Assembly (NCBI GenBank): GCA_963716005.1
Contig: OY970285.1
Location: forward strand, 868,001-932,000
DNA: 64,000 nucleotides
Reading direction: 5' to 3'
Source: CAVRUF01 sp963716005
Lineage (GTDB): Bacteria > Actinomycetota > Thermoleophilia > Gaiellales > Gaiellaceae
The notes under the pieces are model-generated. The model did no database searches, was not told the DNA's origin, and saw only the letters and a list, made by a program, of their open reading frames with translations. This document shows, in pieces, positions 26,874 through 38,071 of this stretch. The first letter of the stretch is position 1. The number at the start of each line of letters is the position of its first letter. Both the position numbers and the translations under genes were made by a program.

Positions 26874-28033
26874 ATGCCGCGCGCCTGCGTCATCGTGTTG
26901 GACGCGGTTGGGGCCGGTGAGCTGCCCGACGCGGCGGAGTACGGCGACGAGGGCTCGAACACGCTCGGAAACGTCGCTCGTGCGGTCGGTGGGCTCGATG
27001 TCCCCAACCTGGAAGCGCTTGGCTTCGGAAACATCGCGGACCTGGAAGGCTGCCCGCCTCAGCCCGGTGCGCCGGCCGTCGCCGGACGGCTGCTCGAGCG
27101 CTCCAAGGGCAAGGACACGACCACCGGCCACTGGGAGCTCATGGGCATCGTCACCCCCGAGCCGATGCCGACGTACCCGCACGGCTTCCCGTTCGAGCTG
27201 ATCGAGGAGTTCGCCCACAAGACCGGCCGCGGCGTGATCGGCAACAAGGCCGCGTCGGGGACGGACATCATCCAGGAGCTCGGCGAGGAGCATCAGCAAA
27301 CGGGCAAGTGGATCGTCTACACGTCGGCCGACTCGGTGTTCCAGATCGCCGCCCACGAGGAGACGATCCCGCTCGACGAGCTGTACGCGGCCTGCGAGAT
27401 CGCGCGCGGGACTCTCACGGGCCGCCACGCCGTCGGCCGGGTCATCGCCCGTCCGTTCACCGGCGAGCCGGGGAACTACCAGCGCACGCCGAACCGCCAC
27501 GACTGGTCGCTCCTGCCGCCGCAGCCGAACTACCTGACGCAGATCCGTGCCGCGGGCGTGCCGGTGCACGGCGTCGGGAAGATCCGCGACATCTACGCGG
27601 GCCAGGACATCGACGAGTTCCAAACGACGAAGTCGAACGTCGAGGGCATCAACGCGACCGAGGAGCTCCTGAAGACGCTCGACTCGGGGCTCATCTTCAC
27701 GAACCTCGTGGAGACGGACATGCTCTGGGGCCACCGCAACGACCCGGTCAACTTCGCGCGCTGCATCCAGGACTTCGACCGCCGGCTGCCGGATCTCCTC
27801 GGGGCGCTGCGCGAGGGCGACCTGCTCGTCCTCACCTCCGACCACGGCTGCGACCCGACTACTCCCTCGACGGACCACTCGCGCGAGCACGCGCTGCTCC
27901 TCGCCTACGTGGCCGGCCGCAACGCCGGGGGCCGCAAGCACGACGGGGAGTTCGCCGACGTGGGCGCGACCGTGAACGCGTGGCTCGGCGGGAAGCCGTC
28001 GCCGAAGCTACCCGGCCAGCCGTTCGTCGAGCC

Positions 28034-28037
<4 letters not shown>
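26874..28037 (+). CDS. deoB: Phosphopentomutase DeoB
   Basis: 387 residues, alkaline-phosphatase superfamily. Interconverts (deoxy)ribose 1- and 5-phosphate. Metal and phospho-acceptor sites: VIVLDAVGAGELPDA, the catalytic Thr in KDTTTGHWELMG, FTNLVETDMLWGHR, TSDHGCDPTTPSTDHSREH. Directly coupled (GTGA) to the pyrimidine-nucleoside phosphorylase gene, forming a nucleoside salvage pair. Confidence 0.95.
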
Positions 28038-29332
<1,295 letters not shown>

Positions 29333-29342
29333 CTTTCGGGCC

Positions 29343-30158
29343 ATGCCCGAGCTGCCCGAGGTCGAGACCGTCCGCACGCAGCTCGAGCCCAGGCTGACCG
29401 GCCGTACGTTCAAACGGGTCGAGATCACCGACGTCCGGCTGACCCGGCCCGAAGCGCCGGACGCGGTCGCCGCCGAGCTCCAGGGCGAGCGCGTGAGCGA
29501 ACTCCGTCGCCGCGGCAAGTACCTGATCATCGGCTTCGAGAGCGGGCGCACACTCCTCGTCCACCTGCGGATGACCGGCGGGTTCACGCTCCCCGCGCAG
29601 CCGCATGCGCACCGCCGCGCCGAGGTGCTCCTCGACGACGGGTCGACGCTCGCCTACTCCGACACTCGCCGCTTCGGGACGTGGCTCGTGCTCGAGCCCG
29701 GCGAGCTGGAGCCCTACCTCGACGAGCGCCGGATCGGCGTCGAGCCGCTCTCGTCCGCGTTCACGACCAAGCGCTTCGCGGTCGCGCTCGCCGGGCGGCA
29801 CGCGCCGATCAAGGCCGCCCTCCTCGACCAGCGCGCGGTCGCCGGCGTCGGGAACATCTACGCGGACGAGGCGCTCTGGCGCGCCCGTATCCATCCGCTG
29901 CGCGAGGCCGGCGATCTCACGCCCGAGGAGGTCTCGACGGTGCGCAAGGAAGTCCGCCGCGTCCTCCGCCTGGGCATCGATCGCCAGGGCGCGACGCTCC
30001 GCGACTACCGCGATCCGAACGGCGGCTCAGGCTCGATGCAGCACGAGTTCCGCGTCTACGGCCGGGAGGGCGAGCCGTGCGACCGCTGCGGCACGCCGAT
30101 CGCGAAGACGCGCGTCGCCGGCCGCGGCACGTGGTTCTGCCCGACCTGCCAGCTCTAG
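29343..30158 (+). CDS. mutM: Formamidopyrimidine-DNA glycosylase MutM/Fpg
   Basis: 271 residues. Removes 8-oxoguanine and nicks the strand. Catalytic N-terminal Pro2-Glu3 (MPELPEVETVR), the Met/Arg/Phe void-filling region HLRMTGGF and DTRRFGTW, helix-two-turn-helix KAALLDQRAVAGVGNIYADE, and a C-terminal zinc finger with CDRCG and CPTC. Stop overlaps the opposing glutaredoxin stop in a shared CTAG. Confidence 0.95.
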   Translation: MPELPEVETVRTQLEPRLTGRTFKRVEITDVRLTRPEAPDAVAAELQGERVSELRRRGKYLIIGFESGRTLLVHLRMTGGFTLPAQPHAHRRAEVLLDDGSTLAYSDTRRFGTWLVLEPGELEPYLDERRIGVEPLSSAFTTKRFAVALAGRHAPIKAALLDQRAVAGVGNIYADEALWRARIHPLREAGDLTPEEVSTVRKEVRRVLRLGIDRQGATLRDYRDPNGGSGSMQHEFRVYGREGEPCDRCGTPIAKTRVAGRGTWFCPTCQL

Positions 30159-30409
30159 GCGGCGACGAGCGCGGCCAGCCGGCCGGAGCGGTCGAGCTCG
30201 GAGAGCTCCTGGTAGCCGCCGATCGCCTTTCCGTCGATCACGATCTGCGGATAGGTCCACCCGCCGGTCAGCTCCTCCATCCGCTCCCGTACGCCGGGAT
30301 CGCGCTCGCCGTGGATCTCCTCGAAGGGGATCCCACGCTGTTCGAGCAGCATCTTGGCGCGGACGCAGTAGCCGCAGTACTCCGTTACGTAGAGCTCGAC
30401 CTTCGCCAC
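30155..30409 (-). CDS. Glutaredoxin
   Basis: 84 residues, single thioredoxin fold. Active site CGYC in TEYCGYCVRAKMLLEQ, cis-Pro in TYPQIVIDG, and GGYQELSELD. Class I dithiol glutaredoxin or mycoredoxin-like; glutathione versus mycothiol use cannot be decided from sequence. GTG start; a TACGTT box lies 11 nt upstream. Confidence 0.88.
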   Translation of the reverse strand: MAKVELYVTEYCGYCVRAKMLLEQRGIPFEEIHGERDPGVRERMEELTGGWTYPQIVIDGKAIGGYQELSELDRSGRLAALVAA

Positions 30410-30457
30410 AGTCTCAAGAGAACGTATCGGCTTTCTATAACCATCCCGTGAGGGAAC

Positions 30458-30463
30458 TACACT
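30458..30463 (+). promoter_or_regulatory. -10 box of recO (TACACT)
   Basis: TACACT ends 7 nt before the recO ATG; near-leaderless transcript probably covering recO-glyQ-glyS. Confidence 0.45.
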
Positions 30464-30470
30464 GGCCCGA

Positions 30471-31223
30471 ATGGCAGGCCGCAGCTGGAAAACGGAGGCG
30501 GTCGTGCTGCGCTCGATCCGCTACGGCGAGGCGGACCGCATCCTCCACCTCTTCACGCTCGAGCGCGGACGGGTCGGCGCGATCGCCAAGGGAGCGCGCA
30601 AGACGAACTCCCGCTTCGGCGCGCGGCTCGAGCCGTTCAGTCACGTCGAGCTGGTTCTCCACGAAGGGCGCGGAGAGCTGCACACGGTCACGGCCGCGCA
30701 CCTCGTGCGCTCGCACGACGCGAGCCGGGTGGACGGCTACCGGATGGCGGCCGGCTCGATCGGGCTCGAAGCCGTGTCTCGGCTCTTCCTCGAGGGAGAC
30801 GAGAGCCCGCAGGCGTTCCATGCGCTCGCCCGGTTCCTCGACCTGCTGGACGACGTCGAGGCCGAGCTTCCGGCGAAGCCTGCGCTCGATCCGCTCGTCC
30901 TCTCGTTCCAGCTGAAGCTGCTCTGGCTCTCGGGCTACCTGCCGCATCTCGCGGGCTGCGCCGGTTGCGGGGAGGAGGTACCGCTCGTCGGGTTCTCCCC
31001 GAAGGCCGGCGGCGGCGTCTGCGCGGCGTGCGAGGCAGGCTCGATCCCGATCGCGCCGGAGGGATTCGAGGCGATCCGCGGCCTCCTGGAGCGTCCGCTC
31101 GCCGAGGCGACCGGGACCGGGATCTCGGAACGAGGCCGCCGCGACGCGCAGAGCGTCATCGAGGGCTCCTACGAGTACCACGGCGGATTCCGCCTGAAGA
31201 CCGCCCGTAAGATCGCCGGGTGA
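30471..31223 (+). CDS. recO: DNA repair protein RecO
   Basis: 250 residues. N-terminal OB fold (TEAVVLRSIRYGEADRILHLFT, GARKTNSRFGARLEPFS), helical middle, and a zinc finger with two Cys pairs (CAGCG and CAACE). RecO loads RecA onto SSB-coated DNA with RecF/RecR. GTGA overlap with glyQ. Confidence 0.93.
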   Translation: MAGRSWKTEAVVLRSIRYGEADRILHLFTLERGRVGAIAKGARKTNSRFGARLEPFSHVELVLHEGRGELHTVTAAHLVRSHDASRVDGYRMAAGSIGLEAVSRLFLEGDESPQAFHALARFLDLLDDVEAELPAKPALDPLVLSFQLKLLWLSGYLPHLAGCAGCGEEVPLVGFSPKAGGGVCAACEAGSIPIAPEGFEAIRGLLERPLAEATGTGISERGRRDAQSVIEGSYEYHGGFRLKTARKIAG

Positions 31224-32083
31224 GCGCGCCGACCTACCAGGAGACGATCGCCGCCCTCGAGCGCTACTGGGGCGAGCAGGGCTGCGTGGTCATGCAGCCG
31301 TACCACACGGAGCTCGGCGCGGGCACGTTCAATCCGGCCACCTTCCTGCGCTGCCTCGGACCCGACCCCTGGCGCTCCGCCTACGTCGAGCCCGTCATCC
31401 GCCCGACCGACGGGCGCTACGGCGAGAACCCGTTCCGCTTCCAGCACTACTTCCAGTACCAGGTGATCCTGAAGCCGGCGCCGGAGGACGTCCTCGACCT
31501 CTACTTCGGATCGCTCGAGGCCGTCGGGATCGACCTGACGAAGCACGATGTGCGCCTCGTCGAGGACGACTGGGAGGGCCCGACGCTCGGCGCCTGGGGC
31601 CTCGGCTGGGAGGTCTGGTGCGACGGGATGGAGGTCACACAGTTCACGTACTTCCAGCAGCTCGGCGGGCTCGAGCTCGACCTCGTCCCGGCGGAGCTCA
31701 CCTACGGCCTCGAGCGGCTGGCCATGTTCCTCCAGGACAAGTCCTCGGCCTTCGATCTCGTCTGGGCGCCGGGCGTCACCTGGGGCGACGTCTACCGCGA
31801 GAGCGAGCGGCAGTGGTCGGCCTACAACTTCGAGCAGGCGCCCGTGGACACGCTGATGCGCCGCTTCACGGAGTACGAGGAGGAGTGCCGGGCGCTCGTC
31901 GGGCACGGGCTGCCGATGCCGGCCTACGACCAGGTGCTGAAGGCCTCGCACACGTTCAACCTGCTCGATGCGCGCGGGGCGATCTCGGTCACCGAGCGCG
32001 CCGCCTACATCGGCCGCGTCCGCAACCTCGCGCGCGCCGTCGCCGAGCTGACCGTGGGAACCGATGGCGACGCTGCTGATTGA
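31220..32083 (+). CDS. glyQ: Glycine-tRNA ligase alpha subunit
   Basis: 287 residues. Class II catalytic subunit of the alpha2beta2 GlyRS: GCVVMQPYHTELGAGTFNPATFLR, EPVIRPTDGRYGENP, and the motif around TYGLERLAMFLQ are intact. The two-subunit form, not the single-chain form found in many Actinomycetota. Ends 20 bases inside glyS. Confidence 0.96.
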   Translation: MSAPTYQETIAALERYWGEQGCVVMQPYHTELGAGTFNPATFLRCLGPDPWRSAYVEPVIRPTDGRYGENPFRFQHYFQYQVILKPAPEDVLDLYFGSLEAVGIDLTKHDVRLVEDDWEGPTLGAWGLGWEVWCDGMEVTQFTYFQQLGGLELDLVPAELTYGLERLAMFLQDKSSAFDLVWAPGVTWGDVYRESERQWSAYNFEQAPVDTLMRRFTEYEEECRALVGHGLPMPAYDQVLKASHTFNLLDARGAISVTERAAYIGRVRNLARAVAELTVGTDGDAAD

Positions 32084-33983
32084 GATCGGCTGCGAGGAGC
32101 TGCCCGCGTCCGCCTGTCGAGCCGCGGAGGAGCAGCTGCGCGAGCGGTGGCCCGGGGCGGAGGTGCTCGTCGGGCCGCGCCGACTGGCCGTCATCGCCGC
32201 CGACGTTCCCGAGGTGACCGACGACGAATGGGTCAAGGGCCCGCCCGAGAACCTGCGCGACAAGGCGGCGCCCGGCTTCGCCAAGAAGCACGGCGTTTCC
32301 GTGGACGACCTCGAGCTGCGCGACGGGTTCTTCGGGCTGACCGTACCGGGCCGGTTGCTGCGCGACACGCTTCCCGACGACGTCGAGGCGCTCGTTCGCG
32401 GACTCACGTTCGGCAAGTCGATGGTCTGGGTCGCCGGCGGGCTGCGGTTCTCGCGCCCGGTGCGCTGGCTCTGCGTGAAGCTCGACAAGGAGACGATCTC
32501 GGTCGACGTCGAAGGGATTCCCTCGGGCGGCGTCTCCTACGGACACAGGTTCACGCACGGCGAGGTGAAGATCGCCTCGGCCGATGCGTACACGAAGGCG
32601 CTACGCGGCGCGGGCGTCGAGCCCGATCAGGCCGTACGCGAGCAGGCGATCCGGGAGGGGCTCGCGGCGCTTGGCCTCGACGCGCCGAACCCGCGCGTGC
32701 TCGGCGAGGTCGTCTACCTGAATGAATCGCCGACCGTCCTCGAAGGGAGCTTCGACGAGCGGTTCCTCGAGCTCCCGGAGCGCGTCGTCACGACCGCGAT
32801 GGAGTCGCACCAGCGCTACTTCCCGCTCGGCGGCAACCGGTTCGCATTCGTCGTGAACGGCGGCGATGCCGACCTCGTCCGGCGCGGGAACGAGCGCGTG
32901 CTGGCCGGACGGCTGGAGGACGCGTCCTTCACCTTCGAGCGCGACGTCGCCGAGGGGATCGAGGCGCTGGCCGGCAAGCTCGCCTCGATCACGTTCGTCG
33001 CGGGCGCGGGCACCTTCGCCGACAAGACGGAGCGGCTGATTGCGCTCGTCGAGGTGCTCGGCGGGGGAGACGCGTCCAGGGAAGCGGCCCGGCTCGCGAA
33101 GGCCGACCAGGCCGCGGAGCTCGTCCGCGAGTTCCCGGATCTCGAAGGGCACATCGGCGCCGAGTACGCGCGCCTGGCCGGATTCCCCGACGCGGTCTGC
33201 ATGGCCATCGAGGAGCAGTACCTGCCGGATGCGGCGGACGGCACGCTGCCGCACACCGAGGCAGGACGCGTCCTGGCCGCCGCGGACAAGATCGACAGCC
33301 TCGCCGTCGCCTTCGCGCTGGGGAAGCGCCCGACCGGCTCGCGCGACCCGTTCGGGCTGCGCCGCGCGGCGATCGGCCTGTGCCGCCTCGCCGTGGAGGC
33401 CGGGCTCGAGATCGACGTGAAGGCGCTCGTCGCCCGCGACCTGGAGCTCCTCACGGGCCAGAACGCAGCCGTGAAGGACGACCCGTCCGACGTCTGGGAC
33501 TTCGTGATCGAGCGCCTCGAAGGGCTTCTCGACGTCCCCGTGGAGTTCGTCCGAGCCGCCCGCGCGTCCGGGCTCGAGGACATCGGCGCGGTCGCCCGCC
33601 TCGCCGAGGCGCTCGCGGCCGCGGTCGAGACGGACGAGTTCGCGAAGGCGTACACCGCGTTCGACCGGACGAACCGCCTCGCCGGCCGCGCCGACGGCGC
33701 CGCCAAGCAGCTCGATCCGAAGCTCGCGACGGAGCCCGCCGAGATCGTGCTCGTGGAGCGGCTTTCCGTCACCGGCCCGCAGATCGACGCCGCGGTCGCC
33801 GAAGGAGACTTCGCCGCGGGAATCGCGGCCGCAGCGGCGCTCGGCCCGCCGGTCGACGCGTTCTTCGACGACGTGCTCGTCATGGCCGAGGACGAGGCGA
33901 TCCGCGCCAACCGGCTGCGGCTCCTCCTGGACGTGCGCGACGCGGTCGGGCGCCTCGGGGACCTGGCTCAGATCCCTCGTTAG
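32064..33983 (+). CDS. glyS: Glycine-tRNA ligase beta subunit
   Basis: 639 residues, slightly short of the usual ~690. Opens with TLLIEIGCEELPASACRAAEEQL and contains the HD-like domain (SFDERFLELPERVVTTAMESHQ in the middle region, DKTERLIALVEVL, DKIDSLAVAFALGKRPTGSRDPFGLRR in two parts) and an anticodon-binding C-terminus with the family ending FFDDVLVMAEDEAIRANRL. Recognises tRNA(Gly) and may edit. Intact. Confidence 0.94.
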   Translation: MATLLIEIGCEELPASACRAAEEQLRERWPGAEVLVGPRRLAVIAADVPEVTDDEWVKGPPENLRDKAAPGFAKKHGVSVDDLELRDGFFGLTVPGRLLRDTLPDDVEALVRGLTFGKSMVWVAGGLRFSRPVRWLCVKLDKETISVDVEGIPSGGVSYGHRFTHGEVKIASADAYTKALRGAGVEPDQAVREQAIREGLAALGLDAPNPRVLGEVVYLNESPTVLEGSFDERFLELPERVVTTAMESHQRYFPLGGNRFAFVVNGGDADLVRRGNERVLAGRLEDASFTFERDVAEGIEALAGKLASITFVAGAGTFADKTERLIALVEVLGGGDASREAARLAKADQAAELVREFPDLEGHIGAEYARLAGFPDAVCMAIEEQYLPDAADGTLPHTEAGRVLAAADKIDSLAVAFALGKRPTGSRDPFGLRRAAIGLCRLAVEAGLEIDVKALVARDLELLTGQNAAVKDDPSDVWDFVIERLEGLLDVPVEFVRAARASGLEDIGAVARLAEALAAAVETDEFAKAYTAFDRTNRLAGRADGAAKQLDPKLATEPAEIVLVERLSVTGPQIDAAVAEGDFAAGIAAAAALGPPVDAFFDDVLVMAEDEAIRANRLRLLLDVRDAVGRLGDLAQIPR

Positions 33984-33986
33984 GCT
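33981..33986 (+). promoter_or_regulatory. -10 box of the PPDK regulator built on the glyS stop (TAGGCT)
   Basis: glyS stop TAG starts TAGGCT, which ends 6 nt before the ATG of the next gene: leaderless spacing and stop/-10 sharing together. Confidence 0.45.
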
Positions 33987-33992
33987 TTCGCC

Positions 33993-34821
33993 ATGAGCGA
34001 ACCCGTCGAGCTCCACGTGATCTCGGACTCGACCGGCGAGACCGCGGCGAAGCTCGCGAATGCCGTCGAGGACCAGTTCCCGGAGCTCTCCTTCGACGTC
34101 ATCCGGCATCCGCGGATCGCGAGCCTCGACGACGTGCAGCTCGCCGCCGAGCGGGCCCGCAGCCGGCGGGCGGTGGCGATCTACACGCTCGTCGACCCGA
34201 ACTACCGCGACTCGATGCGGACGCTCTGCAAGCGTTACAGGATCCACTACTGCGACCTGCTCGGCCATCCGATCGACGCGGTCGCGCGGGTCTCCGGCCT
34301 GCCCGCTCGGATGCAGCCGGGCCCGCGGCCGGTGCTCGACTCGGCCTACTTCAAGCGCATCGCGGCGATCGAGTTCGCCGTGCGCTTCGACGACGGCGTC
34401 GCCGCCTACGGCCTGCGGCGACGCCGACATCGTCCTCGTCGGCGTGTCGCGCAGCTCGAAGACGCCGCTCTCGATCTACCTCGGCTACCTCGGCTACAAG
34501 ACCGCGAACGTCCCGATCGTGCGCGGGATCGAGCCGCCGCCGGAGCTCTTCGAGCTCGACCCGACGAAGGTCATCGGGGTGACGATCGACGCCGAGGCGC
34601 TCCACAACGTCCGCTCCAAGCGGGCGCGCGCCATGAAGGGCCCGAAGAAGTACGCCGAGCTGACCGAGATCTACGAGGAGCTCTCGCACGCCGAGGCGAT
34701 CCATCGCCGGCTCGGCTGCCCGGTCGTCGAGGTCTCGAACATGGCCATCGAAGAGACGGCCCACCGGATCATCCGCCTGGTCGAGCAGCGGCGCCTCGAC
34801 CTGAAGAAGGCCAACGCATGA
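33993..34821 (+). CDS. ppsR: Pyruvate, phosphate dikinase regulatory protein (kinase/pyrophosphorylase)
   Basis: About 275 residues, DUF299 family. These proteins inactivate PPDK by ADP-dependent phosphorylation of the Thr beside its catalytic His and reactivate it by phosphorolysis. Opening HVISDSTGETAAKLANAV, then IVLVGVSRSSKTPLSIYLG (the ADP P-loop), GYKTANVPIVRGI and EVSNMAIEETAHRII are characteristic. One net +1 break near 34424, cured by CTGCGCGGCG. ppdK follows within 700 bases, matching the role. Confidence 0.9.
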
Positions 34822-34977
34822 GGCAGAGGAAGCCCGTTCCGTTCTACTGGTGGCCGATCTGGATGACGATGCTCGCCCTCGGCGCTCATCGTCTTCTACG
34901 GAATCCTGACCCCGTTCTGGATGGCCGTTCGCGCCATCGCGTGGGTCAGCGAGCATCCGCTCCTGCGCCGTTCCTGA
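34818..34977 (+). CDS. Small membrane protein, ~53 residues (frame-broken)
   Basis: Starts in an ATGA overlap with the PPDK regulator. Reads RKPVPFYWWPIWMTMLAL, then after one net +1 shift near 34884 continues LIVFYGILTPFWMAVRAIAW and ends SEHPLLRRS. The two halves make one or two membrane helices rich in Trp. Restoring CG in GGCGCGCTC joins them. No family recognised. Confidence 0.45.
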
Positions 34978-35055
34978 CCCAATTCTTACGTTGCGCCGTT
35001 TGGGGATCGGCGCAGCGGTTATGGGCAAGGAAAGCAACCTGGAGGGGAAACCTGC

Positions 35056-35415
35056 ATGGAGATGAACCTGCGCAAGGACTCGAACGGCCAAGTCCGCTTC
35101 TCCGACGACCTGGTCGGGTACCAGCTCGTCGGCGGCGGTGAGGACATCGGCAAGATCGACCACGCGAGCTTCGACGGGAACTGGGCGACGGTGACGGTCG
35201 GCCGGATCAGCAAGTCGCGCTACGCGATCCCGGCCTGGGCGATCGAGGCCGCGGACACGAATGCGCAGATCGTCGAGATCGCGTTCACGAAGGACGAGGT
35301 CCTCGAGTCGCCCGAGTACGACAACGGGGTCGGCTTCGACGACTCCTACGAGGAGCGGGTCGACGCGTACTACCGCAAGTTCGAGGGGGAGACGGAGCTC
35401 CGCCAGACCGCGTAA
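35056..35415 (+). CDS. PRC-barrel-like small protein
   Basis: 119 residues. RFSDDLVGYQLVGGGEDIGKIDHASF resembles the start of a PRC barrel (phrase GxVxDV/ID), with strands WATVTVGRI and RYAIPAWAIEAAD, then an acidic tail. Unlike most genes here it has a real leader with a strong Shine-Dalgarno (GGAGGGG at 35041-35047, 8 nt before the ATG). Function unknown; PRC barrels serve in RNA processing and photosynthetic reaction centres. Confidence 0.55.
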   Translation: MEMNLRKDSNGQVRFSDDLVGYQLVGGGEDIGKIDHASFDGNWATVTVGRISKSRYAIPAWAIEAADTNAQIVEIAFTKDEVLESPEYDNGVGFDDSYEERVDAYYRKFEGETELRQTA

Positions 35416-35457
35416 CGCGTTTCGCATCCGCGCTCCTGAAAATGGGAGACTTCGCGG

Positions 35458-38070
35458 ATGCGGTTCGTCTACGACTTCTCCGAAAGCGCGGGTGTCGGCC
35501 GGGAGCTCCTCGGCGGGAAAGGGGCCGGTCTCGCAGAGATGACCGCGCTCGGGATCCCTGTCCCGGCGGGCTTCACGATCACGACCGCCGCCTGCGTGGA
35601 GTACATGCGCAATGCGAAGTCGTTCCCGGCGGGGCTGGCCGAGGAGATCGCGAAGCACCTGACTGCGCTCGAGGAGCGCGCCGGCAAGAGGCTGGGGGAT
35701 CCCGACGATCCGCTGCTCGTGTCGGTGCGCTCGGGCGCGGCCGTCTCGATGCCCGGGATGATGGACACGATCCTGAATCTCGGGCTGAACGACGAGGCGG
35801 TCGAGGGCCTCGCACGCTCCACCGGGAACGAGCGGTTCGCGTACGACGCGTACCGCCGGCTCGTTCAGATGTACGGCGACGTCGTGGCCGACCTCGGCGG
35901 CGAGCGCTTCGAGGACGCGCTCGACCGGCTGAAGGCCGACCGCGGCGTGAAGCAGGACGTCGAGCTCACCGCCGACGATCTCAAGGGTCTCGTCGCACGC
36001 TTCCTCGTCCTGTACCGCGAGGGCGCGGGCGAGGACTTTCCGCAGGATCCACGCGTGCAGCTCGAGCGCTCGGTGAGCGCCGTCTTCGACTCGTGGGAGA
36101 CGCCGCGCGCCCAGGTGTACCGACGCGCGCACGGGATCCCGGACGACCTCGGCACGGCGGTGAACATCGTCCAGATGGTCTTCGGCAACCGCGGCGAGAG
36201 CTCCGGCACGGGCGTGTGCTTCACGCGCGATCCGTCCACGGGCGAGCCGGGCGTCTGGGGCGAGTTCCTCGCGAACGCCCAGGGCGAGGACGTCGTCGCC
36301 GGCATCCGCACGCCCGAGCCGATCGCCGGCATGGCGAACGTGCTCCCGAAGGCCTACGCCGAACTGGTCGACACCCTCGGCCGGCTCGAGGCGCACTACC
36401 GCGAGATGCAGGACGTCGAGTTCACGGTCGAGGAGGAGCAGCTCTACATCCTCCAGACTCGCGGCGGCAAGCGAACGGCCGGCGCCGCGCTGCGGATCGC
36501 GACCGACATGGTCGACGAGGGGCTGATCTCCCGCGAGGACGCCATCGCGCGCATCGAGGCGTCGCAGCTCGACCAGCTCCTGCACCCGATGATCGACCCG
36601 AAGGCGACCTACGACGTGGCCGCGAAAGGCCTGAACGCCTCGCCGGGCGCGGCCAAAGGGAAGATCGCGCTCGACGCCGACACGGCTGAAGAGTGGGGCA
36701 AGGCCGGGGAAGACGTGATCCTCGTCAGGCGGGAGACGACGCCCGACGACATCCACGGCATGATCCGGGCGAGCGGCGTGCTGACCGCGCACGGCGGCAT
36801 GACCTCGCACGCCGCTGTGGTGGCGCGGGGAATGGGCAAGCCCTGCATCGCGGGGTGCGAGGCGCTCAAGGTCGACCTCCGGTCGCGGACGATCACGATC
36901 GGCGAAACGAAGCTCGCGGAGGGCGACCGGCTCACGATCGACGGCGGCACCGGCGAGGTGATCCTCGCGGACGTCGAGCTCGTCCCCCCGCAGATCAACG
37001 AGCACTTCGAGACGATCCTCGGCTGGGCCGACGCGGTGCGCCGCCTGAAGGTGCGCGCCAACGCGGACACGCCGGAAGATGCGGCGAAGGCACGGGAGTT
37101 CGGCGCCCAGGGCATCGGCCTCTGCCGCACGGAGCACATGTTCATGGCGGAGGACCGGCTGCCGCTCGTCCGGGCGATGATCATGGCGTCGAGCGACGCG
37201 GAGCGCGGCGAGGTGCTCGCGAAGCTCCTCCCGCTCCAGCAGTCCGACTTCGAGGGAATCTTCGAGGCGATGGCGGGGCTACCGGTGACGATCCGCCTGC
37301 TCGACCCGCCGCTTCACGAGTTCTTGCCTCCTCTGGAGGAGGCCGAGACCCCGGAGATGGCCGCGCGGATCCGCTCGCTCACCGAGGCGAACCCAATGCT
37401 CGGCACGCGGGGTTGCCGGCTCGGGCTTCTCTACCCCGAGATCTACGCGATGCAGGTGCGCGCGATCATCCGCGCCGCGCTCGCCGTGGAGGAGAGGACC
37501 GGGGGCGCGCCGCTCGTGGAGATCATGCATCCGCTCGTCGGCTTCGCCGAGGAGCTCCATCGGCTGCGCGAGCTGACGCTCGACACGGCGTCGGCCGAGC
37601 TGGAGCAGGCGTCACGCGAGATCGACTACCTGGTCGGCACGATGATCGAGTTGCCGCGCGCATGCCTGCGCGCCGACGAGATCGCCGAGGAGGCCGACTT
37701 CTTCTCCTTCGGGACGAACGACCTGACGCAGACGACGCTCGGCTTCTCCCGCGACGACGCGGAGGCCGGGTTCCTGACGCGCTACCTGGAGGACGGCGTG
37801 CTCGAGGCGAATCCGTTCTCGACGCTCGACCAGGGCGGCGTCGGCGACCTGATGAAGATCGGGATCGAGCGAGCCCGCACGGTGAAGCCCGACATCAAGC
37901 TCGGCATCTGCGGCGAGCACGGCGGCGATCCGGCGTCGGTCGAGTTCTGCCACGGCATCGGCCTCGACTACGTGAGCTGTTCGCCGTACCGCGTCCCGCT
38001 GGCGCGCCTGGCCGCGGCGCAGGCCGCTTTGGCCGAGGCGGGCGTGACGACCGTCGCGGTCGGCGGCTAG
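35458..38070 (+). CDS. ppdK: Pyruvate, phosphate dikinase
   Basis: 870 residues. ATP + phosphate + pyruvate to AMP + PPi + PEP, reversible. N-terminal ATP-grasp domain (LLGGKGAGLAEMTALGIPVP, SVRSGAAVSMPGMMDT); the swivelling domain has GGMTSHAAVVARGMGKPC with phospho-carrier His451 and regulatory Thr449. The C-terminal PEP/pyruvate barrel has GLCRTEHMF, RLLDPPLHEFLP, FFSFGTNDLTQTTLG and catalytic Cys818 in GICGEHGGDP. Paired with its regulatory protein upstream. Intact across its whole length. Confidence 0.96.
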   Translation: MRFVYDFSESAGVGRELLGGKGAGLAEMTALGIPVPAGFTITTAACVEYMRNAKSFPAGLAEEIAKHLTALEERAGKRLGDPDDPLLVSVRSGAAVSMPGMMDTILNLGLNDEAVEGLARSTGNERFAYDAYRRLVQMYGDVVADLGGERFEDALDRLKADRGVKQDVELTADDLKGLVARFLVLYREGAGEDFPQDPRVQLERSVSAVFDSWETPRAQVYRRAHGIPDDLGTAVNIVQMVFGNRGESSGTGVCFTRDPSTGEPGVWGEFLANAQGEDVVAGIRTPEPIAGMANVLPKAYAELVDTLGRLEAHYREMQDVEFTVEEEQLYILQTRGGKRTAGAALRIATDMVDEGLISREDAIARIEASQLDQLLHPMIDPKATYDVAAKGLNASPGAAKGKIALDADTAEEWGKAGEDVILVRRETTPDDIHGMIRASGVLTAHGGMTSHAAVVARGMGKPCIAGCEALKVDLRSRTITIGETKLAEGDRLTIDGGTGEVILADVELVPPQINEHFETILGWADAVRRLKVRANADTPEDAAKAREFGAQGIGLCRTEHMFMAEDRLPLVRAMIMASSDAERGEVLAKLLPLQQSDFEGIFEAMAGLPVTIRLLDPPLHEFLPPLEEAETPEMAARIRSLTEANPMLGTRGCRLGLLYPEIYAMQVRAIIRAALAVEERTGGAPLVEIMHPLVGFAEELHRLRELTLDTASAELEQASREIDYLVGTMIELPRACLRADEIAEEADFFSFGTNDLTQTTLGFSRDDAEAGFLTRYLEDGVLEANPFSTLDQGGVGDLMKIGIERARTVKPDIKLGICGEHGGDPASVEFCHGIGLDYVSCSPYRVPLARLAAAQAALAEAGVTTVAVGG

Positions 38071-38071
38071 C